From: Cryoendolithus antarcticus
Lineage: Eukaryota > Ascomycota > Dothideomycetes > Cladosporiales > Cladosporiaceae
DNA length: 64,000 nt
Direction of reading: 5' to 3'
Assembly: GCA_002077065.1 (NCBI GenBank)
Contig: NAJO01000003.1
Coordinates: 372,001 to 436,000, forward strand
Shown here piece after piece: positions 42,136 through 53,531 of the stretch; the first letter of the stretch is position 1, and every line of letters begins with the position of its first letter. The notes under the pieces are model-generated. The model did not search any database. It had not been told where the DNA came from and worked only from the letters and a program-made list of their open reading frames with translations. Position numbers and translations under genes: made by a program.

Positions 42136-44249
42136 GCACGGAATCGTGGAGCGTGATCTCGTGCATTGATCCCATAAGTGCCGTTGCTGACAGTCCAAGA
42201 CAGGCGTCGCGGTTGTGGCCGGCGCTTCTGTAGCCGACGCCTCTTGCGCGGAGCTGCACTTCCAGGACGGCCGCTCGGCTCGAGCACCCTCGCAAGCCAG
42301 CAGCGTGTCCTGCGCAGGCAGCCGCACAGGGCCGTCCGTGTAGGCGAGCGAGGCTCAACAGGGCACTTCTTCGCCACCCGCGATTTGGTCCAGCGTTCAG
42401 CTAGCGAGTCAACCGATGGAGTGTCGCTCAAGTCGCTGAACCCGAGTAAAACGCATTGATACAGCGCTCTGGTAGCTACGGGCGAGTGCTGGCGCACCGC
42501 GGAGATAGCGTTGATGTCTGGGGTGGTGCGCAGGGGAGCGAGAGGTCGTGAATGAGACAGTGTATGGGCAGCTCGGGGCTTGAGTGTGATGGAGGGTCGT
42601 GGTCGGACAGAGATGTTGCAGCGGCCAGCGCTGCTTGGATAACGATGAGGGTACTTGGATTATCTTTCGGGGCTCTAGAGGCTTGACTCGGTAAGATAAA
42701 AGCAACTTCATCACCGCGGTGGCCGGCCCCTGTTGAAGACATGCTTTCAAGACATCTCGGATCTCGGTGATATGCGCCGCAGTCTTACATGGAAGACGAT
42801 GGCTTTGACTCGCCCTTGATGCTAGACAACACGTAAGATTCGACGTGCGAATGGAGCGTCGCAATGACTTGTAAAAAGTACCCGCACCTTCTCGCATAAC
42901 TCGCGCCCGGTAATGTGCAGGCGCAAGACTTTGTCACGTGCCGAGATAATCAAACCTTCATGCGCATATACCTTAAATGTAGTGGTCGGTGGGAATGCGT
43001 TCACCTTCGATTCTCATCATCTCTAGGTCCGTCTGATTCCCCATGGACCACACGTAGTAATGTACTGTACAGACAGCTCTTCTCGTCAACATCCAAGTCC
43101 ACTTGGTCCGGTACATTGGGTCAATGACAGAGGTGGTGATGACCGCGTCGCAAGCTTGGCTTTCCCAATTGAGCAACATTCCGTGAACCTGTTCCCTCGA
43201 AGCGCAGCTTATGAGTTCGATCTCTCCGGGTGGTGACTCGCTTACTTAGCTTTTGCACTCCTACCGCCTCTTGGCAATCTTTTTGCGCTTGCTGACATTG
43301 ACGGACGGGCAGTCGGGCAGTAGCGCTGAAAGCACTGGGGTAGCAGTGGTAGAGGACGAAGCCTGTGGTGCGTGTTGATACATGCACAACGTGCTTTGTC
43401 GATTCTCGAACATACTCTGACAACTCCTCTCCACACGCGACAAACCTGGACCATACATAGTCTTCCATTCCACCAGATTGATAACGCCGCCCATGCTGTA
43501 TCGCTAATGTGCAAATCTCCGTCTCAAATGTATGCGGTGTCTCTCTACTTTCTCTTGGTCGGTCCCTTGATCTGTGGGTACAACCTCGATAGATGGGTGT
43601 TGATCGGGTTCTTCATCGCCTGCTGCGGTTTCTGTCCAGATCATCAGTCTCATTGTCTTCACAGCTCGACTTTCTCGAGAACATCGTAGTCGGGGCAGCG
43701 CACCCTAGCATCCATACAAACTCGTAACGATTGCTCCAGTGCAGCGCACCCTTGTGTCGTGTAGCCTTGTGATGCCCAGCAGCCTGTCCTCGGTCAGCGC
43801 CTTGCCATCTACGCTTCTGCTCTCCCTCTACGGGAGATGCGCATACCCAACACCGAGCTCATCATAGCGATACACGGATTCGCATTCGTCGCCTCTGGTC
43901 TTCTGACGCGGAGTTTGGGTAAGGGCGGGAGTTTTGGCGCCGAGGCGGTGCGGAGGAGTGACGGCAGAGTTCCCTTATTTGCTACCATCTTGGCATATGT
44001 GACGAGAATACCGTCGTATGATCATGGATCCCGATTGGAAGATGTACGGTCGCTCTTTCCCCCAAAGCCTAGAGAGGTCGTTGCTCATGCCCGCGCGCAT
44101 ACTTTCCTCGGGACGGGCTGTACCGCACTTCCGAACCACAAGATCGAGGGGCGCATTGTTATGACCGTGTCGTCACTCCCACGCGACTCATCAATACCAC
44201 CCATAATCTTACAAGACAGGCAGGCCAAGTGCCATATTGATACGAGGGC
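42136..44249. other. Gene-poor stretch, 2.1 kb
   Basis: No supported gene. Frames such as 42409-42897 (minus) and 43837-44478 (plus, running into the next gene in another frame) lack recognisable features. The final few hundred bases are the promoter of the 1015-aa gene. Confidence 0.55.
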
Positions 44250-47200
44250 ATGGCTACAGATGCGCCTGGCGACGACGCGTCTGCCTCTCCCGATCCATGC
44301 GCGTCGTCATGGGGTGCAGAGGATGCGACATCGCTACTTCCGCAACACATTGCAGTCTCGAGGCCGCTCCGCGCGTATGAGCGCAAGCCTGCATCGCCGT
44401 ACACCCGCGGAAGATTTCGCGTGGGAAAACTGTGGAAGCGCACTGGGACATATGCGCCTTCGAGGAAGCCCATGTTAGCCTCGTTCGCCAGCGGGAACGG
44501 GGGTGAGAGCCCGATGCAGGTCGTCAAGCGCCTTAGGGGTGGTATGGAAGATCGAGTTGATATGCAATGGGAGAGGGTGGGGAGTCCTGTGAAGAAGTCT
44601 AAGGGTGCGGAGAGGATCGTTACGCGGAGTATGCGGCAGGAGGATCTGGTGGAGCTGTCTGAAGAGGATGGAGACGGAGAGGAAGCAGTGGCGAGCCCAT
44701 CGTTACGGGATGCTGAGGAGATGGAGGCTGTGCTGGAGATAGACGACGACGAGTGGGCACTTGACGCAGGTCCCATTACGGAAGACGGAGATGGGTGGGA
44801 GGATGAGCATGAGGGCACCCGCTCATGTAACGAAATTCTCGCTGGTATACTGGACGAGCAATCCGGCGCCACGGAATTGGCTGCGAATGCTGAGCCATGC
44901 TTCGATGTGCCTGCCGATTGTGCTGTGGAAGAGGATAGTGATGCGGCCGGCGAATTGAACGGTGAATGCGCCGGGCTGCTAGACGCTGCAAGTGCGCAAC
45001 AAAGCGTCGACACGCTTCCCGCTGTATCGCGAGCACACCCATCGATGACCGGCCCCCTACCTGCGGGCTTCGTTTCGCCAGTAAAGCGACACAGATGGGT
45101 GAGCAAGGGACTCAGCATGGCCGCACATAGGCGCAGAACACTGCCTGGTACGTTTGCGCCGGTTATGACTGCGTGCGCAATGACTGTGAAGGAGGAACAG
45201 CGTCTCGCGCCGTTATCAGAGGCCATAGAGGTGCCATCACCAACTCCAGCGCAACAAGAAATTGTAGTGGCTGCCAACGAGAGATACAACATAGAGATGG
45301 ACGTCCCAGACGATGACGAAGTGCCTTCTGGCGACGACGAGTGGGAAGACATCGATGACAAGGATACTGACCGCGGAGCTCTAGAAGAGGGCGCGGACGG
45401 TACTGAGATGAGTGGGCTAGAGAGTTCGGAAGAGGAACCCACGAAGCTGAGCACTGGCGCCGAGACGGAAGTGGCAACGTCGAATGATGATCTCAACTCA
45501 CCAGTCGCTCAAGCAGTTGCGATTCAGGAACAACTGATTGCTCACGAGCTTAGCCCGCGTTCTAATCCTTATCCAAGACGCTCACCCAGGCGAAGGTCCG
45601 TCAGTCCTGCTAAAGAGACAGCCACGCCGGGCACCGCAGATAAGCTTGGGCTCCCTTCTATGGCTTCGTTACGGCAGGAGGATGTCCTGTTCCATAACAT
45701 CCAGCAAGCTCTATTCATGACTATCTTCGGCTCTGGATGCCGGTCAGACGACCCGAATAAACACGATCATCGAGACCAGCCCAGCACGGTAAGTTCACGA
45801 GCTCTCATCGACGATCCCCCTCACCCTCTCGAACGCTCGTTCTCCGCTCCGCCAGAATCGCCCCGGCTATCACCTCACAAAACGCTACGCCCACGAGTGT
45901 CAGATGACACTGCCCTACTCCAAGCTTTCATCAAGCGCGCCAACCAGAGTAAGACCTCTCGACGCAGCTCGATAGCGAAGCGCGAATCACTCGAGAACCG
46001 CCGCGAGAGTGACACAGTGCGACAAGCTCTGGCGTCTCCGGCGAAAGAGGATGTTCTCGCAGACCTCGATCCCAATGCTTCTCCTCGCAAAGCTGCTGTA
46101 GACAACGCCGTTCCTGTCGCTGAATCGATCACTAGCCCTTCGAGAGAGACGATCGCTCTGAGTGAAGAGAACCCGCGGCGGAGCTCGCGACGGACCCAAC
46201 GGCGGACTGCATCTGCGGCGTTGCCTAATAAGATTTCTCTACGCGGAAGTACTGAGCCATTTGTTCTTAGACGGGGTGAAGCACACGAGCTTGAGCGGGT
46301 TACGCGGGCAAACACGAGAAAGAACAAGACTGGCTCTATCCTGCCGAACTTGAGGCTGATCAAGTTGGCGGCCGAGAGGGGCGCAGATCGTGATGGTGTT
46401 GAGGTGGTCACTATTACCGAAAGTGTAAATGACGACGGCAAAAGGAGGATCCAGTGGGATCAGACCCTGAATTACTACTCAGATGCGCCACCGCCAATCA
46501 GTCCTACTACCAGCGATGACGAAGAAGCAGACGCCGACAAGCAGCTTGTGAGCGAGCTCACAGACGCCAGCAGCGCCGCACAAGACGCGATACTAATCGA
46601 CAGCACACCCTCAATACAGGAGCAAGCCATTGAGCTCTCAGCTAGGTCTGCCGGCAGCGCGCCCAAAGTCGCAATCCCGGCAGCAGAGACGCCCAGCAAG
46701 CCGAAGCGCAAGATCAGGAAGCTCGCAGCACCGCGCACAGCCGCTGCTCCGGGCCCTGCCGTCGCGGAATCACTTTCCACAATGATCCCAGCGCTGGCAA
46801 TGCCGTGGTCTGCCGAGCCTAAGGTTCATCCCCTTAAGCGCTCACGGATTGCTACGCCTGCGAAACCCACCGCGTTACCCGTACCCACTGCGACCCTCGA
46901 CAAGCAAGCATCCCTTGTCTCCGCATCTCCAAAATCAATCCCACGGAAGCGTCCGATTCCAAGCCGACTGCCGGCGCCTGCTTCCACAATCGCCACTCAG
47001 CCTCAAGAACTCAAATCCGCGCCCTCACTCCTTGCCTCGCCACCCAAGAAGAAGTCTTCGTCTAGTCTGGGCGTCAAGAGCGCCTCGACTGGTGCGAAGA
47101 TAGCCAAGCTGGACTTCGGCACCTCATCCTTGACTTCTTTCGCTAAGAGCGATAGCGAGCCACTTGGCCTTAGCGCCAGTCCGGCGAAGCGAGCTGGCAA

Positions 47201-47297
47201 GGTCTTCGCAGTGTCCAAGGCTGATAACGTGGACGAGGAAGAGGGCAAGGTCATGGGCATGGGGAGTCCGGCAAAGAAGAGGGGGCGGAGAGTATAG
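44250..47297 (+). CDS. Uncharacterised 1015-aa SP-rich, probably nuclear protein
   Basis: Single exon from the ATG at 44250. No named domain recognised. The composition is striking: alternating acidic patches (DDDEWALDAG, 'DDEVPSGDDEWEDIDD') and basic SP[KRA] motifs (SPVKK, SPVKR, SPAKR, SPAKK, SPPKKK, SPRK), ending GSPAKKRGRRV. Such sites fit CDK phosphorylation and nuclear targeting. Likely conserved blocks are 'MQVVKRLRGGMEDRVDMQWE' (about 90-110), 'DTALLQAFIKRANQSK' with 'RRESDTVRQALASP' (about 550-600), and 'KISLRGSTEPFVLRRGEAHE' with 'LERVTRANTRKNK' (about 660-700). I recall similar blocks in other filamentous ascomycetes without a function. A long antisense Ser-rich frame (44159-45496) is a mirror of this composition, not a gene. 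Confidence 0.8.
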   Translation: MATDAPGDDASASPDPCASSWGAEDATSLLPQHIAVSRPLRAYERKPASPYTRGRFRVGKLWKRTGTYAPSRKPMLASFASGNGGESPMQVVKRLRGGMEDRVDMQWERVGSPVKKSKGAERIVTRSMRQEDLVELSEEDGDGEEAVASPSLRDAEEMEAVLEIDDDEWALDAGPITEDGDGWEDEHEGTRSCNEILAGILDEQSGATELAANAEPCFDVPADCAVEEDSDAAGELNGECAGLLDAASAQQSVDTLPAVSRAHPSMTGPLPAGFVSPVKRHRWVSKGLSMAAHRRRTLPGTFAPVMTACAMTVKEEQRLAPLSEAIEVPSPTPAQQEIVVAANERYNIEMDVPDDDEVPSGDDEWEDIDDKDTDRGALEEGADGTEMSGLESSEEEPTKLSTGAETEVATSNDDLNSPVAQAVAIQEQLIAHELSPRSNPYPRRSPRRRSVSPAKETATPGTADKLGLPSMASLRQEDVLFHNIQQALFMTIFGSGCRSDDPNKHDHRDQPSTVSSRALIDDPPHPLERSFSAPPESPRLSPHKTLRPRVSDDTALLQAFIKRANQSKTSRRSSIAKRESLENRRESDTVRQALASPAKEDVLADLDPNASPRKAAVDNAVPVAESITSPSRETIALSEENPRRSSRRTQRRTASAALPNKISLRGSTEPFVLRRGEAHELERVTRANTRKNKTGSILPNLRLIKLAAERGADRDGVEVVTITESVNDDGKRRIQWDQTLNYYSDAPPPISPTTSDDEEADADKQLVSELTDASSAAQDAILIDSTPSIQEQAIELSARSAGSAPKVAIPAAETPSKPKRKIRKLAAPRTAAAPGPAVAESLSTMIPALAMPWSAEPKVHPLKRSRIATPAKPTALPVPTATLDKQASLVSASPKSIPRKRPIPSRLPAPASTIATQPQELKSAPSLLASPPKKKSSSSLGVKSASTGAKIAKLDFGTSSLTSFAKSDSEPLGLSASPAKRAGKVFAVSKADNVDEEEGKVMGMGSPAKKRGRRV

Positions 47298-48915
47298 CCA
47301 CCACGATGCTCGAGTGGAGGGGTAGGATTGCTACGAATAGACACGCCGTAGCAGATCACTAGGGTGCACATTATAAAGTCTACATGCTCGGTTGTATGAC
47401 AACGTTACCGCGTTGTCAAGGTGATTGTAGACCGGTTCGACGGTAAGTCTGACGGGGCCGCTGGGTCTGCCAGACGGAGTACCGCTGCAAAGGATCATAG
47501 CGACGTATATGCCCGAACTAAACTTGATTGATATGGCATCGCGACGGCTGTTGCTACTGTACGTGTTGGCGAAGGTAGCACACAATAATCTTGAGATATC
47601 CAAGCATCCCGAGGGACTCAGCATTAATCACTTCAAGGACTCCAACGTCATGCGTTCTCCGAGGAGGTGCCGATGCCGACAGTCCCAACAGTGACATCGT
47701 ATTAGTGAGCATGGCTCTACCGCAAGAATCCCTGGCAGGAATGTCCCGTGTCAATGAGTATGCCTTATGCAGTGTCGCACAAGCTTATGGTCAACAAAAG
47801 CCCGAAATCCCGTGCCAAGAGCTGACAACCTCGAATCTTCAGACAAAACGAGGCATTGGACAAGCAGAACACGAGTGCGCGGACTTCGGACGTCAATCCA
47901 TCCAGTGCCTTCGCTTCACCTTTCCCAGACCGCGGTCAAAGTTCACGAGATAACGTACCCCAAGAAAGCATGCTCGTCGCCTCGAATCCTTCCACAAGCG
48001 CCACATCAAATCCTTCGTGCTGACAGGCTCTACCCGCTTCAGGGCGAGCTTCCTCGCTTGTTCGCAGGAATCCTTCGCCGCCGCCACATCGCCGCATGGG
48101 TATGGCAAGTCTACATGGATGTGGATGATGACCATGGAACATCAACACCCCGCTACCGAGTCTGACACCATACGATCGCGAACTTCCGCATCCTTCGCGG
48201 TCGAAGCCATGGCTAGATCTGGTGATGTGTCCGATAGGCCGGGTCACGCTACGAGACCTTCGTCACCTACCTTACCTCGCGTGATTGTGCTGTCGCAGGC
48301 CAGCTGATGGGACAAAATCTGATTAACAAGCTTTAACCTGCCACGTAAGCGCAGAACTCTACCACGTATAGCAGGTCTACCGGTATGCACAGTCGACGCG
48401 ACAGCCAGCCCCGAAGCAGCCACGCGCCCTCGTCACCAAACACCGAACAAGCCGTTCATGCACGGCTTGCTGATCCTGCAGGCGCCGGAGGCTAGCTCAC
48501 GCGCTCTTGGAAGCTCGCTTGTTGGCTTGCCTTGGCGAGGCCAGGACGCCATTCCTCTCGCAGGCAGCGCCCCATGCTCGTACTGACTGCTGCGTGGTAA
48601 GCTGAGGGTCACGGCATGGTGTCGCAGTGCCGCAAGTAATGCGACATTCGCTTATTGCGCGTGCGCGATTGGGCCAGTCGTAGTAGGAAGGCAATAGTGT
48701 GGGCCTGAGTGGCCACCTACTTTGATCCTTCGTACGAGAGAGTCGTGCAACTCTGCGGCGCCCTTGCATCGTGTCACTACCGTAGTCACTGCGGCAAAGG
48801 GGTTTGCTGACTATATCCGGGCTAAAGTACTGGATCCACAACCACTTCTATGCGTCCAAGGTAGGTACTTTCTGCGATCTCTTCTTCTCCACATAACGTG
48901 GCATATGTCTCAAGC
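47298..48915. other. Intergenic, 1.6 kb, no supported gene
   Basis: Contains the 3' end of the 1015-aa gene and the upstream region of the 247-aa gene. Overlapping short frames near 47600-48250 match nothing I know. A GTAGGT donor near 48861 followed by an AAG acceptor at 48914 could mark a 5'-UTR intron of the next gene. Confidence 0.5.
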
Positions 48916-49659
48916 ATGAACAGCGTGCTCCGCATCCCAGCAGACTGGCCCAGCATGTCTGACCCTCGCATGAAGTTGGCCTTGGATATCAAGCTGGGTC
49001 GCGACCCATACACCTCTGGACCACGGACGGCCACTTCAAGTTCAACAACTCCTAGTCCTTGGACCGCGCCCTCTTCTATCTCATCGCCTGTCTTCTCTGC
49101 GATCTCTTCCCCAGTCTTCTCCCCAATCACTCCTGCCACACCGTCCAGAGAACTCCCTATGCCAGCTCCTCGCTCTACAACGACCCTACCTCAAGCAACG
49201 CAAACCCTCACTCTATGCTCCAACAAGCTACATCTCCTCTTCCGGCACCTGTCTTCGGCCTCGCCCGGCTCTCCTGCATACACTGCTCTCCTGACTGAGA
49301 TGCATCGCTTCAAACCCTGGCTAGAGACCTGGGAATCCGCCTTCTCAAGGCACCTCGCGACTGCAATGCCCAACATGCCGCCTGAGCAGGTGCGGGACTG
49401 CAGGATCGTCAAAGCGAATCATTTGGCTTGCGTGGTGCTTGCGTCTACGCCTAGAGCCGCAGCCGAAAGAGAGCCATTCTCGACAGAAGGCCGCGCGATC
49501 GTCGGACTTGCTGTTGCTGTGCTTGGAGAGAAAGGTGAAGCAGCAACTGTCAAGGGAGATGATATGGGCATTGCGGAGCCGCTGAGAGTCGTGTCGGCTT
49601 GCTGTGGCGATGGAGGGGTGCGGGCGCAGGCCATGAAATTGCTGGAGATGATCACCTGA
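48916..49659 (+). CDS. Uncharacterised 247-aa protein
   Basis: Single-exon frame from the ATG at 48916; an in-frame GTG lies six codons upstream. The N-terminal third is Ser/Thr/Pro-rich with an SSPVFS duplication. From about residue 95 it becomes helical: 'TLTLCSNKLHLLFRHLSS', 'FKPWLETWESAFSRHL' and 'CRIVKANHLACVVLAS'. That helical block resembles the C-terminal part of some fungal Zn2Cys6 regulator-like proteins, but no zinc cluster precedes it, so it could be a truncated paralogue or a stand-alone family. A possible 5' intron was not resolved. Function unknown. Confidence 0.6.
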   Translation: MNSVLRIPADWPSMSDPRMKLALDIKLGRDPYTSGPRTATSSSTTPSPWTAPSSISSPVFSAISSPVFSPITPATPSRELPMPAPRSTTTLPQATQTLTLCSNKLHLLFRHLSSASPGSPAYTALLTEMHRFKPWLETWESAFSRHLATAMPNMPPEQVRDCRIVKANHLACVVLASTPRAAAEREPFSTEGRAIVGLAVAVLGEKGEAATVKGDDMGIAEPLRVVSACCGDGGVRAQAMKLLEMIT

Positions 49660-50634
49660 ACCTCTGGCTCTAATATGGACTACGACTGACGCAGCGTTTT
49701 GTGCCTGCTTTGCTACACAGACATTCTATGGTATGCACTGGACTATCGGTATGAGAGCCTGCCATCGCTACAAGCTCCAATGGACGACCTCTATTGAACA
49801 CTATGGCTGGGTCTTGAAGGACGCTGTAACCTCAATCAATGTCTCCTAATCCTCCCCAGATTCTGAGTCCAGAATTATGATGCTCCCGGCCTTGTAGCGT
49901 CTGCAACGCTCGACACAAAGCGGGTATGACCATTCGGCGATTCCGGCACATCTGAGTACTCAATCACGACGCTACAATGGGACGCAATCGGCCCCGTACT
50001 CGCGTCTAGATGTGGCACTCTCACTCCACTTTCACCCACGGCGCTCGACAACATCATAACTCCGAGCGTCTCGCTCGCTTACTTACTTGGCGCGACACAT
50101 GGAACAGTTGGCTCACGGGCGGTTCCGATATTGACCTCGTATATGGATTCCTGCAACCAACACCCACAACACCATGCTCTGCGAGGCACCAAAGTATGAA
50201 GCTGGGGCCGAAACCTTGCGGGAGTCCACGCTGCGAACGTGCCATGTCAGAGATACAATTGTGAGGGCCAAATACGAGTCAGTACTGACTTCACTGGACT
50301 TGAATTGGGGCCAACACGAAGTCGGTAGGCGAGCTTGCAGCTGCAGGCTTGAGGTGATGTTGGCAATCGCCAGCAGGGGGGATCAAGGGGCGGTGAACAC
50401 TGGCCCATCGACTCTGGAACCGCGTTCGACGCCCCGACAGCAGATGATGGGAACCAACGCGCAAGTAGGTCAGCTACGATACATGAACGATTTAGTTGAG
50501 GTAGAAGATGTAATAACTCTCAGGTATGATACAGTCTTTATCCCGCACAACAGGAAATGCATGCAAGCCTTCGTGGTCGGTTTTCGCCATTCAATCTCGC
50601 CATGTCCAATCCATCACCCCCATCTCCCCTCGTC
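49660..50634. other. Convergent intergenic region, 975 bp
   Basis: Between the 247-aa gene and the VCX1 stop. A 194-codon ATG frame at 50174-50758 overlaps the VCX1 3' coding end in antisense and shows no family features; I did not call it. Confidence 0.5.
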
Positions 50635-52300
50635 TTATCGGACGAACATTCCCTTCACAGCACCCACGATCGCGTCCCCAGTGGCATCATCAGGCTTGAC
50701 CCAGAACGCCAGTGCAATGATGATGTACGTGCCCAAGCACATGCATCCCTCCAAGTAGTTGCTCTTTCCGTCACCGATCAGGTAGTTCACCACGAGCACA
50801 CTCAAGAAGAAAACAACAGTCTCAAAGGTCTGGAAATGCAGCGTCATGGGCTGGCCAATGCACCATCCGAGAATCACTAGGAAGGGCGTGACAAAGAGCG
50901 CAATCTGCATAGACGAGCCAATAGCAACGCCGATAGCGAGATCCATCTTGTCTTTCCAGGCCACGACGACAGCGGTGACGTGCTCAGCGGCGTTACCGAC
51001 AATCGGGAGAAGGATCAAGCCGATGAAGGTCTTGGAGATGTGGGCTTCCTCAACGATGGCATCGATGCTGTCGACGAGATACTCGGCGCAGACGGCAACG
51101 CAGAGAGTGACAAGCACGAGGCAGATCCCGGCGGGAATCGGGCCGAGGATTTGCGCTTCCTCTTCGTTACCGTCCTCGTCCGTTTGGGCTTCGGCATCGA
51201 AAAGGGTGGCGTGTGTCTTGAGTTGGAAGAAGAGGTAGAGGCCGTAAAGACATAGGAGGATGATTGCGGTGCCGTGGGAGAGGACGAGGATATTAGAGTC
51301 TGTGTCTGCGGAAGAATTCTGGAGCGAGGCGTAGAGGGTTGCAGGAATGATCAACGATGTTGCCGCAACAGCCATGAGCGATGACATGGTGGAGGCGACG
51401 GTCGCGTTGAACGTGCTTTCCCTGCGGCGAATGCCGGAGGAAATGAAGCAGCATCCAAGTACCAGCAAGATATTGGACAGGATAGATCCGAGCATGCTGG
51501 CTTGAACGATGCGGATTTCGCCTTGCCGGAGAGCGACGATGCTAACCTGCGCTTGATGTCAGTACGGGCGCGGGGCCTGAGCGTGAAGGGGAATGAGGCG
51601 TACAATCAACTCCACGGCATTTCCAAAGGTCGCGTTCATCAACCCGCCAAGAGTCTGTCCCAGTTTCACACTCAATTCCTCTGTTGCGAAGCTCAAGAGT
51701 GCTGCCAAAGGAACAATGGCGAAGAAGTTGACCGCGAACACGGCAATAGGGTTCATCCCCAGCGCGCCCAGCACGATGCCAACCGGCACGAAGACCAGTA
51801 AGATGTTGACATAGTTGCTCGTCAACACCAACCAGGAAATGTGGAAGAAGCTGCTCGGATACCGCACCCAAGCGCGATCGTCTTCGTAGAGCGGCTTCTT
51901 GTTTCCTCGCCTAGACATGAGCGGCGTATGTTCGTTGTCGCCTCCGGAGATGCCGTTAGGCCCTCCCGTATCTCGGCGCGGCATACTGTCTCCACGCGCA
52001 ACTCTGCTGAACTGCCGTTTGAGGTCGCTGACGGCGCCTCGTGTGGGTGTTAGCAAGTCATATACTGGTGAGTACTGAAGAGCGATAGCAATGCGTGTGG
52101 CGATGAGAAGTTAAAGCAGTCTTGTCGGTAAGCTATGATGCTTAACGAGATGAAAGTGCCAAGCGCCAAGGGTGGGAGTTTCTCGGCGGGGGAGCACGTA
52201 GATTGACGGGAGGGCGTTCGACTTTTGATGGAAGTGTCGAGGCCAGGGTAACTATAGGGCGTGTAGAGGCGGCAAAGAAATCGGATGTTTACTCACTCAT
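50635..52300 (-). CDS. VCX1: Vacuolar Ca2+/H+ exchanger (CAX family), three exons
   Basis: Proton-driven calcium antiporter of the vacuolar membrane, about 458 aa, clearing cytosolic Ca2+. Minus-strand exons: 52300-52297 (ATG plus one base), 52064-51604 and 51546-50635. The last intron (57 bp) is certain; it joins GNAVELI to VSIVAL. The 5' intron (232 bp, GTGAGT donor) and 4-nt first exon are my best model, giving MIYDLLTPTRGAV, but are less sure; the next in-frame ATG is at 51980. Both CAX selectivity repeats are intact: GNAVELI (149-155) and GNAAEHV (339-345), with an acidic loop DEDGNEEE between membrane segments 6 and 7. Eleven hydrophobic segments can be counted. It is convergent with the 247-aa gene and divergent from the 504-aa gene. 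Confidence 0.88.
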
Positions 52301-53531
52301 GATGGGCGACTAGGGTGGGTGTATAGCTGCTCCGCAATGCTGATCTTTGCAACTGTAGGCGATTCTCGTGCGGTACCGTGACGGCGGTAGGTGCGAGGGA
52401 AGGAGTATCTGCACGACTCTCTGCCGGCCGGGACGCTGCGGGAGCTCGCTCGTTGGCTTGGTAATGTAGTCGATATGATGTACAGGGAGGCGCAGCAACG
52501 AGGGGAAGTGCGGAATGATCAAAAGGAATGGGCAGCAAGGCTAGTGCTACTGCGATGCGAAGATGTTGTGAGAGAGAGCTTCGCGGGGGGAGCTCCAGAC
52601 AGCGGCATGACGCAGGAACGTGGCTGCCAAGAGAGGCAGTGCAAACACTTGGCGATTTACCACGTTCTTGTCATTGGATCCAAGGTTCGGCAAGTCTTGG
52701 CTCGAAACACTATCCCAACCCCCCCAGAGCCGAGATTCGATGACCGGTAGTCACCGCACCGTCAGCAAAAGTGTGAATGCTGCCGTGTGAATGTTGGAGC
52801 AGGGAGCGCTTCTGTGTAACAAAGCACAAGGCGTCATTTCCTGCCTGACGTCGACTGCATAGGCACTAATCAGCCCGTGGATGATCAGCAGTAGCTGCAA
52901 GTCCCAGGCGAACAGATCGCATTTCGGAAGGCATGATGGGTCCGGCGTGCCGAAGTCCAGCCCTCAGTAAGAGCGCTCCATGCCAGCGGTTGAACCTCGT
53001 CGTGAGGAAGGTGAGTATCTCCAATGTCTCAAATGTCTGATGGCGATATGTGGTCATGCTCTTCTCAGCTCGCCCGGGGAGGTCATTACTGCACTGCCAT
53101 GTCTGTGAGAGTGCTGGGTTGAGAGCAAAGACACTGATCCGTCGTCTGCGCTGTCTCGTCGTAATCAAGTGAGGATTCACTCGTTGCAGGTGCGCTTACG
53201 ACAGGACAGGAACACTCAACATTCTGGGGACGCAGAGGTAGGTGCAGTCCACATAGAGTGGCAAGAAGAGCATCCACCATATACCTCTTGCCTCACGTCA
53301 TGCCTTGCCACTTTCACAGTCGCGGCAACATGTCTTGATCATCTCAACTGCAACGAAGTGCTGAACGTGCACATCATACGGTCTTCCGTCAAGCACGATT
53401 TCATTGAACAGGATACGGTAGCAGCGTTACATTGCCATCCGACCTCTTGACCCTTCGCGCAAGCAATCGCTACTGCAAGGTGCCTGGTTCATCTGACCAC
53501 CACACACAACCTGAACCACGCCAAAGCCTCC
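52301..53531. other. Divergent intergenic region, 1.2 kb
   Basis: Between the starts of VCX1 and the 504-aa gene. A 119-codon plus frame (52391-52750) opposite the VCX1 leader lacks features. No repeats seen. Confidence 0.5.

Noticed and set aside
42409..42897. 162-codon minus-strand frame
   Set aside because: Low-complexity His/Pro/Arg composition with competing frames; no start or splice context supporting it.
44159..45496. 445-codon minus-strand open frame, Ser/Pro-rich
   Set aside because: Exactly antisense to the acidic part of the 1015-aa gene; Ser-rich composition is the mirror of GA-rich Asp/Glu codons. No start context or family match.
50174..50758. 194-codon plus-strand frame starting with ATG
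   Set aside because: Overlaps the VCX1 3' coding end in antisense and lacks any recognisable domain; kept only as a possibility for transcript data to decide.
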